64,000 nucleotides of DNA from Arthrobacter sp. cf158 (GTDB taxonomy: Bacteria; Actinomycetota; Actinomycetes; Actinomycetales; Micrococcaceae), in the NCBI RefSeq assembly GCF_900106835.1, contig NZ_FNNR01000002.1, positions 248,001-312,000 on the forward strand, read 5' to 3'. Position numbers and translations under genes: made by a program. The notes beneath the pieces are model-generated. The model was not told the DNA's origin. It worked only from the letters and a program-made list of their open reading frames with translations, and did no database searches. Below are positions 25,435-34,082 of this stretch, one piece after another. Every line of letters starts with the position of its first letter. The first letter of the stretch is position 1.

Positions 25435-27063
25435 ATGGCACTGAACAAGAAGGCCCTGCACAGCGTTATCGCGCTGGCGGGCATCTCCGCGCTCGCCTTG
25501 ACGGCCTGCACGGGACCCTCCGGCGGTGGCTCCTCATCCGCGCCGGCCGCCGCAGGCCCCATCGCCTACGGCACAACTGACAAAGTAACGTCGTTGGACC
25601 CCGCAGGATCCTATGACAACGGTTCATTCATGGTGATGAACCAGATCTACTCCTTCCTCCTGAACTCCAAGCCCGGGGGAGCGGAGCCGGTTCCGGACCT
25701 CGCCGAGTCGTCGTCCTTCACGGCTCCTTCGGAGTACACGGTCAAGCTGAAGTCCGGGCTGAAATGGGCAAATGGCCACACCTTGGACTCCAAGGACGTC
25801 AAGTTCTCCTTCGACCGCCAGGTAGCCATTAATGACCCCGCAGGACCCGCGTCGCTGCTGACCAACATTGAGAGTGTCAGCGCACCCGACGCCACCACGG
25901 TGGTGTTCAAGTTGAAGAACGCCAACGACCAAACCTTCAGCCAGATCCTGAGCAGCCCTGCAGCGCCGATCGTGGACGATGAAGTCTTCCCGGCCGACAA
26001 GATCCTCTCGGACGACGAGATCATCAAGGCGAATGCTTTCTACGGCCAGTACACCATTGACAGCTACAAGAAGAACGAGCTTGTCAGTTTCAAGGCCTTC
26101 GCCGACTATCAGGGCGTGCTGGGCAAACCGGCCAACGATGCGGCCACCATCAAGTACTACGCCAGCCCCACCAACCTGAAGCTGGAAATCCAGCAGGGAG
26201 CAATCGACGTTGCCTTCCGCAGCCTCAGCGCCACGGACATCGACGACCTCCGTAAGGATTCCAAGGTCAAGGTTCTTACCGGGCCGGGTGGAGAAATCCG
26301 GTACATCACGTTCAACTTCGACACCATGCCGTACGGCACGAAGGCAGCAGGGGCAGACCCTGCCAAGGCACTCGCTGTTCGCCAGGCCGTGGCCAACCTT
26401 GTTGACCGGCAGGCCATTGCAGACCAGGTCTACAAGGGCACCTACCTGCCCCTGTACTCCAACGTTCCCAGTGGCTTCCTGGGCGCCAACGAGTCCTTCA
26501 AGGATGCCTACGGCGATGCAGGAAAACCAAGCTTGGACAAGGCCAAGAAGGTCCTCACGGATGCCGGAATCACCGAACCCGTTGCCCTCAACCTTCAGTA
26601 CAACCCGGACCACTACGGTGGATCATCCGGCGATGAATACGCCATGGTCAAAGAGCAGCTGGAGAAATCCGGACTCTTCACGGTGAACCTGCAGTCCACT
26701 GAATGGGTCACGTACAGCAAGGCAAGCCGTGCCGACGAATACCCACTGTTCCAGTTTGGTTGGTTCCCGGACTTCAGCGATGCCGATAACTACCTCACCC
26801 CGTTCTTCCCGGAGGGTGGCTTCCTGAAGAACCACTACAACAACCCCACGGTGAACGACCTCATCGGTAAGCAGCTCACCGAAGCAGACAAGACCAAGCG
26901 CGAAGCGGACATCAAGGAAGTCCAGAACGCGCTGGCCAAGGACATCTCCACCCTGCCCCTGCTCCAGGGTGCTCAGGTGGCGGTGGTCGGAAGCGGCGTG
27001 AACGGTGTCGACAAGACCCTGGATCCGTCCTTCAAGTTCCGTCTCGGAACAATTTCCAAGTAA
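25435..27063 (+). CDS. Peptide/oligopeptide ABC transporter substrate-binding lipoprotein
   Basis: A 542-residue SBP family 5 (Opp/Dpp/Nik) protein. The N-terminus MALNKKALHSVIALAGISAL runs into the lipobox LTAC (Cys25). Typical motifs are TSLDPAGSYDN, ESSSFTAPSEYTVKLKSGLK, and the later ALAVRQAVANLVDRQAI. It captures peptides or similar solutes outside the membrane. ATG 25435 is preceded by GAAGG. It heads an operon with two permeases and a fused double ATPase; a hairpin after this gene would let it be made in excess over the membrane parts. Confidence 0.93.
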   Translation: MALNKKALHSVIALAGISALALTACTGPSGGGSSSAPAAAGPIAYGTTDKVTSLDPAGSYDNGSFMVMNQIYSFLLNSKPGGAEPVPDLAESSSFTAPSEYTVKLKSGLKWANGHTLDSKDVKFSFDRQVAINDPAGPASLLTNIESVSAPDATTVVFKLKNANDQTFSQILSSPAAPIVDDEVFPADKILSDDEIIKANAFYGQYTIDSYKKNELVSFKAFADYQGVLGKPANDAATIKYYASPTNLKLEIQQGAIDVAFRSLSATDIDDLRKDSKVKVLTGPGGEIRYITFNFDTMPYGTKAAGADPAKALAVRQAVANLVDRQAIADQVYKGTYLPLYSNVPSGFLGANESFKDAYGDAGKPSLDKAKKVLTDAGITEPVALNLQYNPDHYGGSSGDEYAMVKEQLEKSGLFTVNLQSTEWVTYSKASRADEYPLFQFGWFPDFSDADNYLTPFFPEGGFLKNHYNNPTVNDLIGKQLTEADKTKREADIKEVQNALAKDISTLPLLQGAQVAVVGSGVNGVDKTLDPSFKFRLGTISK

Positions 27064-27074
27064 ACACGCCCGGG

Positions 27075-27107
27075 GGAGGCGGGACACTGATCCGGTGTCC
27101 CGCCTCC
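27075..27107 (+). terminator. Hairpin between binding-protein and permease genes
   Basis: A 13-bp perfect stem (ggaggcgggacac) with a 7-nt loop is followed by only T3. It probably acts as a partial terminator or mRNA stabiliser within the operon. Confidence 0.7.
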
Positions 27108-27184
27108 TTTGCTGACCACCACGATGGCCGGCACGCATGAGACAAAACCCCGCGTAATCCACGGGCAGGAAATGCAGGTAACAA

Positions 27185-28276
27185 ATGACAACACTTATAG
27201 AGGTACCCGAGGCTGAGCCCGGGATTGTTGCTCCCAAGAGCAAGTCCAAGGCCGGGGGAGGTCTGGGCAGGTACATCGTGATCAGGTTCTTCCTGATCAT
27301 TCCCACCGTCTTCATCCTGGTGACGTTGGTTTTCTTCCTGATGAGGGTCATCGGCGATCCCATCACGGCATCCCAAGGCGGCCGGCTCCCCCCGGACGTC
27401 CTGGCACAACGAATTCATGACGCCGGCTACGACAGGCCGGTTCTGGTGCAGTACTTTGAGTACCTTGGCCAGCTCATCACCGGCAACTTTGGCACCACGA
27501 TCACCGACCGACGGCCAGTGGTAGAGGTGCTGACCACCTTTGGCGCGGCCACACTGGAACTCTCGATCAACGCTTTGATTGTTGCCCTCGCTGTCGGCAT
27601 CCCCTTCGGCCTCATCGCCGCTCAACACCGCGACAAGACCCCCGATGCCCTGCTGAGGTTCTTCGCAATCCTCTGCTACGCCACTCCCGTCTTCTTCTCG
27701 GGACTGCTGCTGAAACTGACGTTCTCCGTGTGGCTCGGATGGTTCCCCGTTGCCGGCCGTGCCTCTACGCGGACGGAACTGACCATGAGCGGGCTGGCTG
27801 CGCCATCAGGGATTTATTGGCTTGACGCGATCCGCAGCGGAAACTTCACTGCGCTCGGAGACATCGCCGCGCACGCCGTCCTCCCCGCAATAGCCCTCGG
27901 CCTCCTGACCGCCGGTGTCTTCCTCCGCCTGGTGCGCACCAACGTGATCGGAACGCTGGGGAAGGACTACATCGAAGCAGGACGATCCCGGGGCGTCAGC
28001 GAGTACCGACTCGTGACCAAGCACGCTTACAAGCCGGCCCTGATTCCCATCATCACCGTGATGGGACTTCAAATCGCGCTGATGTTGGGCGGCGCAATCC
28101 TGACCGAAACCACGTTCGAATGGAAGGGCCTGGGGTACCAGCTGGTGCAATATCTGAATGCCCGTGACTTTGTGGCTGTCCAGGGAATCGTTGTACTGCT
28201 GGCCATCATCGTGGCCGTCACCAATTTCATCGTGGACATTATCGCCGCGCTCATCGACCCCCGAGTGAGGTACTGA
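27185..28276 (+). CDS. Peptide ABC transporter permease, DppB type
   Basis: A 363-residue permease with about six membrane helices. The short cytoplasmic N-terminus is followed by GRYIVIRFFLIIPTVFILVT, and the BPD_transp_1 domain contains the ATPase-contacting loop EAGRSRGVSEYRLVTKHAYK. Length and order match OppB/DppB. It pairs with the following OppC/DppC-type permease, whose start is 2 bp after its stop. Confidence 0.94.
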   Translation: MTTLIEVPEAEPGIVAPKSKSKAGGGLGRYIVIRFFLIIPTVFILVTLVFFLMRVIGDPITASQGGRLPPDVLAQRIHDAGYDRPVLVQYFEYLGQLITGNFGTTITDRRPVVEVLTTFGAATLELSINALIVALAVGIPFGLIAAQHRDKTPDALLRFFAILCYATPVFFSGLLLKLTFSVWLGWFPVAGRASTRTELTMSGLAAPSGIYWLDAIRSGNFTALGDIAAHAVLPAIALGLLTAGVFLRLVRTNVIGTLGKDYIEAGRSRGVSEYRLVTKHAYKPALIPIITVMGLQIALMLGGAILTETTFEWKGLGYQLVQYLNARDFVAVQGIVVLLAIIVAVTNFIVDIIAALIDPRVRY

Positions 28277-28278
28277 TC

Positions 28279-29292
28279 ATGAGCACTCCTGCATTGACAG
28301 CACCCAAGCAGCCACTGTTCTCCCGGCTGCCCGTCATCTCACATCTCAAGAAGAGCGTGGGCCTTCAGCGTGGCATGCTCGTCGTTGGCGTCGTCCTCAG
28401 CGGATTGTTCATCCTGACCAGTATCTTCGCGCCACTGCTGGCTCCTTATGGCTACTCGCAACTCAGTGATGCCTCGGGTTCTTTCCCCACGCAACAAGCC
28501 CCAAGCAGTGAACACCTGCTGGGAACCACAGTGGGCGGCTACGACGTTTTGTCGCGCGTTATCTGGGGATCGCAAACGGCCGTGACGGTCATCATCGTGT
28601 CTGTAGCGATGTCCCTGTTCCTCGGTGTGGCTCTTGGCTTGCTCAGCGGCTACTTTGGCGGGTGGCTGGACAGGATCCTGGTGGTTGTCGCAGACGCCAT
28701 TTACGCCTTCCCCACACTCCTCCTTGCCATCGTCATCTCCATTGTGATCAGCCGGGGGCAATCCAGCTTCTGGGGCGGTATTTTCTCCTGTGCTTTCTCC
28801 ATCACTGTGGTCTTCGTCCCGCAGTACTTCCGGGTCATCCGTGCAGAGACCATCCGCCTCAAGGCTGAGCCGTTCGTCGAATCGGCCAAAGTGCTGGGAG
28901 CGTCCAGCATGCGCATCATAGGCCGCCATATTTTCAAGAACGCCACCAGGACCCTGCCGCTCATGTTTACGCTCAACGCCTCCGAGGCAATCCTGACGCT
29001 GGCCGGTCTGGGCTTCCTGGGCTTCGGCATCGAGCCCACCTCGGCTGCTGAATGGGGCTTCGACCTCAACAAGGCCCTGGCTGACACGTCGTCCGGTATT
29101 TGGTGGACGGGCGTCTTCCCGGGTATCGCGATTGTCCTCACGGTCCTGGGACTGACCTTGGTGGGCGAAAGCATCAACGACCTCAACGATCCCCGCATCC
29201 GTGGACGCAAGCGCGCAGGCAGAACACCCGCACCCGGGACTCCGGCAGCACCAACAACGCCGTCTACCCCGGCAGAGGCAGGTAAGCCATGA
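28279..29292 (+). CDS. Peptide ABC transporter permease, DppC type
   Basis: A 337-residue permease with the OppC N-terminal domain (first helix near residues 28-50, LGTTVGGYDVLSRVIWG ahead of the core) and the BPD_transp_1 core. The coupling loop ESAKVLGASSMRIIGRHIFK contacts the ATPase. A Pro/Thr/Ala-rich cytoplasmic tail follows. Its stop overlaps the start of the ATPase gene (ATGA), indicating translational coupling. Confidence 0.94.
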   Translation: MSTPALTAPKQPLFSRLPVISHLKKSVGLQRGMLVVGVVLSGLFILTSIFAPLLAPYGYSQLSDASGSFPTQQAPSSEHLLGTTVGGYDVLSRVIWGSQTAVTVIIVSVAMSLFLGVALGLLSGYFGGWLDRILVVVADAIYAFPTLLLAIVISIVISRGQSSFWGGIFSCAFSITVVFVPQYFRVIRAETIRLKAEPFVESAKVLGASSMRIIGRHIFKNATRTLPLMFTLNASEAILTLAGLGFLGFGIEPTSAAEWGFDLNKALADTSSGIWWTGVFPGIAIVLTVLGLTLVGESINDLNDPRIRGRKRAGRTPAPGTPAAPTTPSTPAEAGKP

Positions 29293-30995
29293 CCACCAAT
29301 CTTGGACATGTTTCAGACCAGGCCGGCAGTGGTCAGCCTGTTCTCACCATTGACCAGCTCCAGGTCACATTCGCCACGGACGGCGGTGATGTTCACGCCG
29401 TCAAGGACGTCAGCCTCGACGTAAAGGCCGGTGAAGTCGTTGCGATCGTGGGCGAGTCAGGATCCGGCAAGACTGTTACCGCCAAGACCATCCTGGGCCT
29501 GCTTCCGGAAACGGCCATCAGTTCGGGCGCCGTGGTGATCAACGGCAACAACGTCATCAGTGTCAGCAAGTCGACGCTGCGCAAGATCCGCGGGCGCGAT
29601 GTAGCCATGGTGTTCCAGGAACCTTCCACAGCACTGAATCCGGTCTTTACCGTGGGCTGGCAAATTGCCGAAGGCATCCGGGCACATGCAACGGACGGCA
29701 AACGCATCTCCGCCAAGGAAGCGAAACAACGGGCAACTGAGGCACTCCGCAAGGTGGGTATTCCGGACCCCGAAACCCGGGTCAACTATTACCCGCACCA
29801 GTTCTCAGGCGGCCAGAAACAACGCGTGGTTATCGCAGCCGCGCTCGCACTGAACCCCGGGTTGATTGTGGCAGACGAGCCAACAACGGCCTTGGACGTC
29901 ACGGTCCAGGCGGAGATTCTGCAGCTCCTGCGCGATTTACGGGACAACTACGGGACCTCGATTGTGCTGATTACCCACAACATGGGTGTGGTGGCAGACC
30001 TCGCGGACCGCGTCGTGGTGATGTACCAGGGCGATGTCGTGGAAGAAGCTCCGTCCAGGGTGCTCTTCGCCGAACCCAAGCAGGAGTACACCAGGAAGCT
30101 CTTGGCTGCCGTGCCTCACCTTGGCCGTCATTCGGCCTCGGAAGGTGCCCGTGGCCGCCTCCATCAGGACGGCAAGATCCTGGTGGAAGCAAAGAACCTC
30201 ACCATCGAGTACCCGGGCCGGTTCGGCAGGCACGGATTCAAAGCCGTGGACGACGTCAGCTTCACGGTTTCGGAGAACGAGGTCTTTGGGCTGGTGGGTG
30301 AGTCCGGGTCCGGCAAATCCACCATCGGACGTGCCATCGCAGGCCTGAACCGTTCGACGGGGGGCAGCCTGAAAGTACTCGGCTACGAGATGCTCGACTT
30401 CAAGGAGCGGACTTTCCGGCCGCTTCGCAAGGAGATCGGCTTCGTTTTCCAGGACCCTGCGGCGTCCTTCAACCCGCATCTCACCATCGGTGAGTGCGTG
30501 GCCGAGCCGCTGATGATCCATACCAAACCGAGTGCGGCTGAGGCGCGGAAGAAGGTAGGCGAGCTGCTTGAGTCAGTCCAGCTGCCGGCGTCGTATGCGC
30601 AGCGCTACCCGCATGAACTGTCCGGCGGGCAGCGGCAGCGCGCCTCCTTGGCGAGGTCCTTGGCGCTCAACCCGCGTCTGCTGATCGCCGACGAACCGAC
30701 GTCCGCCCTGGACGTCTCGGTGCAGGCCAAAGTCCTGGATCTTTTCAAGGACATCCAGGAGCAGTTCGGCTTCGCGGCGCTCTTCATCAGTCACGACCTC
30801 GCAGTGGTGGACATGTTGTCGCACTGGGTGGGCGTTCTGTACAAGGGCAAGTTGGTGGAGCAGGGCATCGGTAACCACGTCATGGGTTCACCGCAGCACG
30901 ACTACACCAAGCGGCTGATCGCCTCCCTGCCGGTACCGGACCCTGACGAACAAGCACGACGACGGGAAGCCCACCGCGCGCTGCTGGGCGGTTAG
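29289..30995 (+). CDS. Fused double ATP-binding protein of the peptide ABC transporter
   Basis: A 568-residue fusion of DppD- and DppF-type ATPases. The first nucleotide-binding domain has Walker A GESGSGKT near residue 58 and signature FSGGQKQR; the second has GESGSGKST and LSGGQRQR, each with a Walker B DEPT. One polypeptide therefore supplies both ATPase halves. The oligopeptide C-terminal extension after each domain (EYTRKLLAAVPHL, DYTKRLIASLPVPDP) is characteristic of Opp/Dpp systems. It is the last gene of the operon and is followed by a hairpin. Confidence 0.95.
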   Translation: MTTNLGHVSDQAGSGQPVLTIDQLQVTFATDGGDVHAVKDVSLDVKAGEVVAIVGESGSGKTVTAKTILGLLPETAISSGAVVINGNNVISVSKSTLRKIRGRDVAMVFQEPSTALNPVFTVGWQIAEGIRAHATDGKRISAKEAKQRATEALRKVGIPDPETRVNYYPHQFSGGQKQRVVIAAALALNPGLIVADEPTTALDVTVQAEILQLLRDLRDNYGTSIVLITHNMGVVADLADRVVVMYQGDVVEEAPSRVLFAEPKQEYTRKLLAAVPHLGRHSASEGARGRLHQDGKILVEAKNLTIEYPGRFGRHGFKAVDDVSFTVSENEVFGLVGESGSGKSTIGRAIAGLNRSTGGSLKVLGYEMLDFKERTFRPLRKEIGFVFQDPAASFNPHLTIGECVAEPLMIHTKPSAAEARKKVGELLESVQLPASYAQRYPHELSGGQRQRASLARSLALNPRLLIADEPTSALDVSVQAKVLDLFKDIQEQFGFAALFISHDLAVVDMLSHWVGVLYKGKLVEQGIGNHVMGSPQHDYTKRLIASLPVPDPDEQARRREAHRALLGG

Positions 30996-31025
30996 GCCCG
31001 GGCGCGCAAAGCCGGACGCCACAGC

Positions 31026-31061
31026 AAGTGGTGCGTCCCTCGCCGGAGGGGCGTACCACTT
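31026..31061. terminator. Terminator between ABC ATPase and F420-reductase-like gene
   Basis: A 16-bp stem with two mismatches (aagtggtgcgtccctc against gaggggcgtaccactt) lies between convergent stops. Confidence 0.7.
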
Positions 31062-31083
31062 CTGCGTTGGCGGTGAAACGGCG

Positions 31084-31740
31084 TTATTCAGAGATGATGC
31101 CGATGTTGAACATCTTTCCTTGTGGCTGCTGTATGAAGATACGGAGCCACAGGGGTAGCCACATCTCCATTCCGCGGGCAGCGTCGAGGCCCCCGAGGTC
31201 CCGGATGTGCCCGGGAGACCAGCCGAATTCCTGCAATAGCCCGGAAACGATCGACTTGGCGCCCTGATCGTTTCCCGCCATGAAGATGTCATGGGCGCCA
31301 GGGAGCATGCCAGGATCCACCATGACCGGGGCACTGACCGTGTTCAAGGACTTGACCACACGAACTTCAGGGTAGCTCCGTTGAATTGTCTCGGCGATGC
31401 TGTCCGTGTTGCACACCGTCAGAGATGGCGGGAAACCGCCCGAAGAGTCCAGAGGATTTGAGACGTCCAGCAGCACCTTGCCGTTGAGGTTTTCAGTACC
31501 GGCTTCCGCCAGTGCCGCGAGGCTCACGGTGCCCGGCGTGGCATTCACGATCAACTCAGAGAAGGCTGCCGCTTGGGCGAAGGAGCCCGCCCGTGCATTC
31601 GGTCCGGACTGCCCGGCCCATGCCTCGCCCTTGGGATTGCCGGACTCGCGGGATCCCATGGTGACCTCGTGCCCCAGGGATACGAGCTTCCCCGCGAGTG
31701 CATGCCCAACCATCCCCGTGCCCAGAACAGCGATTTTCAT
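31084..31740 (-). CDS. NADP-dependent oxidoreductase, F420H2:NADP reductase-like
   Basis: A 218-residue single Rossmann protein. GTGMVGHALAGKLVSLGHEV at the start binds NADP, followed by MGSRESGNPKGEAW, and SLNTVSAPVMVDPGML lies in the middle. It resembles the F420-dependent NADP reductase (Fno)/YrpG family used in actinobacteria, though some members do not use F420. ATG 31740 is chosen because it starts directly at the dinucleotide fold. It is a single gene, divergent from the chorismate mutase gene. Confidence 0.85.
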   Translation of the reverse strand: MKIAVLGTGMVGHALAGKLVSLGHEVTMGSRESGNPKGEAWAGQSGPNARAGSFAQAAAFSELIVNATPGTVSLAALAEAGTENLNGKVLLDVSNPLDSSGGFPPSLTVCNTDSIAETIQRSYPEVRVVKSLNTVSAPVMVDPGMLPGAHDIFMAGNDQGAKSIVSGLLQEFGWSPGHIRDLGGLDAARGMEMWLPLWLRIFIQQPQGKMFNIGIISE

Positions 31741-31878
31741 GAAGGCTCCTTTGCCGGAACAGCAGTGATGATGCCATTGTGCTCCGATGGAGGCCCGGGG
31801 GATACTGCCCTGCTGCCTTGATCCTGCTGCGGCGCCCGTGGACGAAGGTAACACCCGCAGCGGAACTGGGAATCACCA

Positions 31879-31884
31879 TAGACT
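31879..31884 (+). promoter_or_regulatory. -10 element for a leaderless chorismate mutase mRNA
   Basis: TAGACT is followed by seven bases and ATG 31892, with no Shine-Dalgarno. Confidence 0.5.
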
Positions 31885-31891
31885 GGGTTGC

Positions 31892-32281
31892 ATGACCGAG
31901 CAGAACAACGCCCTTCCCCATGACGCCGATTCCTTCAACCCGGCTGCGAGTTCCCTGGCCGGCCAAGTGGACCGCACCGTCATGGATGAGTTGTTGTCCA
32001 TCCGGTCCAGCATCGACAACATCGACGCAACACTGGTCTTCCTGCTTGCAGAGCGGTTCAAAGCCACACAGAAGGTTGGCATTCTCAAGGCAACCCATAA
32101 GCTTCCCGCCGGTGACCCGGGCCGCGAAGCCGCCCAGATCGCGCGCTTGCGCCGGCTTGCGGAGGATGCGCACCTGGATCCCGCTTTCGCCGAGAAGTTC
32201 CTGAACTTCATCATCAGTGAAGTGATCCGTCACCACGAGGCCATCGCCGAGGATCACCAGATTTCCAGCCAGCAGGCTTGA
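31892..32281 (+). CDS. Chorismate mutase (AroQ type)
   Basis: A 129-residue all-helical AroQ-class chorismate mutase. SIRSSIDNIDATLVFLLAER and FKATQKVGILKATHKLPAGD form the first helix with the catalytic Arg and Lys. The enzyme converts chorismate to prephenate for Phe and Tyr synthesis. It has about 40 extra N-terminal residues but no signal peptide, so it is the cytoplasmic form. The transcript appears leaderless. The following MetE-like gene starts 3 bp after its stop. Confidence 0.93.
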   Translation: MTEQNNALPHDADSFNPAASSLAGQVDRTVMDELLSIRSSIDNIDATLVFLLAERFKATQKVGILKATHKLPAGDPGREAAQIARLRRLAEDAHLDPAFAEKFLNFIISEVIRHHEAIAEDHQISSQQA

Positions 32282-32284
32282 TCA

Positions 32285-33319
32285 ATGTCGTCAGTGAATG
32301 ACCTGCGCGCCAGCGCCACCGGTCTGGGGCCATGGCCGGGCGGCGATCCCGCAGAGGCCAACCGGATTATCCGGGGGGAGTTGGGGCACCCGCACCTGCC
32401 TTTCCTGCCGGAACTTCCGGACCGCGGTGTGGGCTCGGATGCCGTAGGCCGGTCAGCTTCTTTGCTTGTTGACCTGGCCATCGATGTCCAGCCGCATGGC
32501 TGGCGGCTTGTGGACCGGCCGGGGAAAGACGCCCAGCGGGCGCGCTCCGCGCTTGCAACGGACATCAACATCCTGGCCGACGTCGCCGGAGCCGAAGAAG
32601 TTTCCGCAGGGGAACTCAAGGTCCAGATGTTGGGCCCCCTTAGTCTGGCGGCAAGTCTCCACCTGCACAACGGCGAACGCGCCCTGCTGGATTATGGTGC
32701 CCGCCGGGATATTGCGGAGTCCTTGGCGGCCGGTGTGGCGGATCACCTCCGTCGTGTTTCGGCTGCCGTCCCAGGGGCAGGGATTGTAGTCCAGGTGGAC
32801 GAGCCGGACATTGCCTCGGTGATGGCTGGAACCATCCCGACGGCCAGCGGATACCGAACCTTGCGGTCCATTCCAGGGGAAGAAGTGACCGCTGCCTGGC
32901 GGCTGCTGATCGATGCGCTCAAGGCCGCTGGCGTCGTCGAGACTGTCCTGTCCGTCCCGGAAGTTGAGGCGCCCATCGAGCGGATACTCGCGGCCGGGGC
33001 CGATGGAGTGTCCGTCCCGCTCCGTGCCCTGACTACCAGGCAGTGGGAACACCTTGCTGCAGCTGTGGAAGATGGAAAGCGGGTGTGGGCGGGAGCGTTG
33101 CCCACCTATGATTCCCAGGCGCCTCTGCCCCGGGCATCCGATGTGGTGGAAAGCATTTGGAAACCGTGGCGCCAACTTGGCCTGCCGGCCTCGGCCCTGT
33201 CAGGTCTGCGTGTCACTCCCTCGACAGGACTCGCGGGCTTCAAGCCCTCGGCGGCGAAGGACGTCCTGACCAAATTGACGCACGTGGCTGACGGACTGGA
33301 CCAGTTGGCTCAAGGCTGA
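32285..33319 (+). CDS. MetE-like (cobalamin-independent methionine synthase family) protein
   Basis: A 344-residue protein with the UROD/MetE-like beta-barrel but less than half the length of MetE, matching the actinobacterial Rv3015c-type proteins. It has GPWPGGDPAEANRIIRGELG near the start, KVQMLGPLSLAASLHL, and VVQVDEPDIASVMAG in the core. The MetE zinc ligands (HxC) are not obvious, so the methyl-transfer role is uncertain. In mycobacteria its homologue lies near mnmA and ligA; here it is about 10 kb from mnmA and ligA is absent from the window. It is translationally linked to chorismate mutase. Confidence 0.82.
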   Translation: MSSVNDLRASATGLGPWPGGDPAEANRIIRGELGHPHLPFLPELPDRGVGSDAVGRSASLLVDLAIDVQPHGWRLVDRPGKDAQRARSALATDINILADVAGAEEVSAGELKVQMLGPLSLAASLHLHNGERALLDYGARRDIAESLAAGVADHLRRVSAAVPGAGIVVQVDEPDIASVMAGTIPTASGYRTLRSIPGEEVTAAWRLLIDALKAAGVVETVLSVPEVEAPIERILAAGADGVSVPLRALTTRQWEHLAAAVEDGKRVWAGALPTYDSQAPLPRASDVVESIWKPWRQLGLPASALSGLRVTPSTGLAGFKPSAAKDVLTKLTHVADGLDQLAQG

Positions 33320-33330
33320 CGCATGGGCCG

Positions 33331-34056
33331 TCAGATTCTCTTTTCCCAGCGTTCCGGTTCCGCATACCGGGGGAGCGTTGTGCCGGGTGCGGCTCCTGGA
33401 AGATAGGGCGCCAGGTGATAGTCGAAGCGTCCGGCATACACCAGTACAAGGCCGATTTGGGGTTGGATGACCTTGACTTGGATCCGGTGCTTGCGTTCCA
33501 CCCCGTCCCACCATTGTTCCGCATAGGCGCGGGCGTCGAGGGCTGCGGGCAAAGGGAGGCGCAACGGCCCCAGGAGCAGCCTGCTCGCGTTGGACACCCC
33601 ACGCAGGCGGCCTTCGGCGGTGACAGTTACGTCCAAGTCGGTTACCAGCCTGCGATACCGTCCCACGTGGTCCACCAGGCGTGCCCGCCCTTGGGCACCC
33701 TGTCCGTCGCCGGCCGGCCTGATGGCACTTGTCGTGTCATGGAAGAGCCTGGTCACTGAGGGGAAGTAGATCTCCCTTCGGGCCGTCAAGGCGGGGCGTC
33801 CGAACGGGTCCACGTGCGCGTGGTTTTCTATCCGGAACGGAATGCCTTCGCCGTACTCCGGAAAGAAAGCCTCCTCGCTTCCTGTCAACGCCAACAGTGG
33901 CCGCAGCCATTTCTGGCGGCAACCCACGACGTCGAAGGTTCCTTGGCCGATGCCGTAGGTTCCGGAACCGGCGGCCAGCGAGAAATACTCCCGCAGCTCA
34001 GGGGCCAGCTTGGCGAAATCGTCGCCGAGTGCCAACTGATAAATGGGTGCGCTCAT
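33331..34056 (-). CDS. DUF4166 domain protein
   Basis: A 241-residue cytoplasmic protein of the DUF4166 family (SGTYGIGQGTFDVVGCRQKW at residues about 30-50). No catalytic motif is recognised. ATG 34056 has AAAGGA six bases upstream. It follows the DUF58 gene by 26 bp, so it is probably the last gene of the MoxR operon, and it converges on the MetE-like gene with an 11-bp gap and no clear terminator. Confidence 0.78.
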   Translation of the reverse strand: MSAPIYQLALGDDFAKLAPELREYFSLAAGSGTYGIGQGTFDVVGCRQKWLRPLLALTGSEEAFFPEYGEGIPFRIENHAHVDPFGRPALTARREIYFPSVTRLFHDTTSAIRPAGDGQGAQGRARLVDHVGRYRRLVTDLDVTVTAEGRLRGVSNASRLLLGPLRLPLPAALDARAYAEQWWDGVERKHRIQVKVIQPQIGLVLVYAGRFDYHLAPYLPGAAPGTTLPRYAEPERWEKRI

Positions 34057-34082
34057 GGCAGTCCTTTCCTGGAGTCCGGGAA

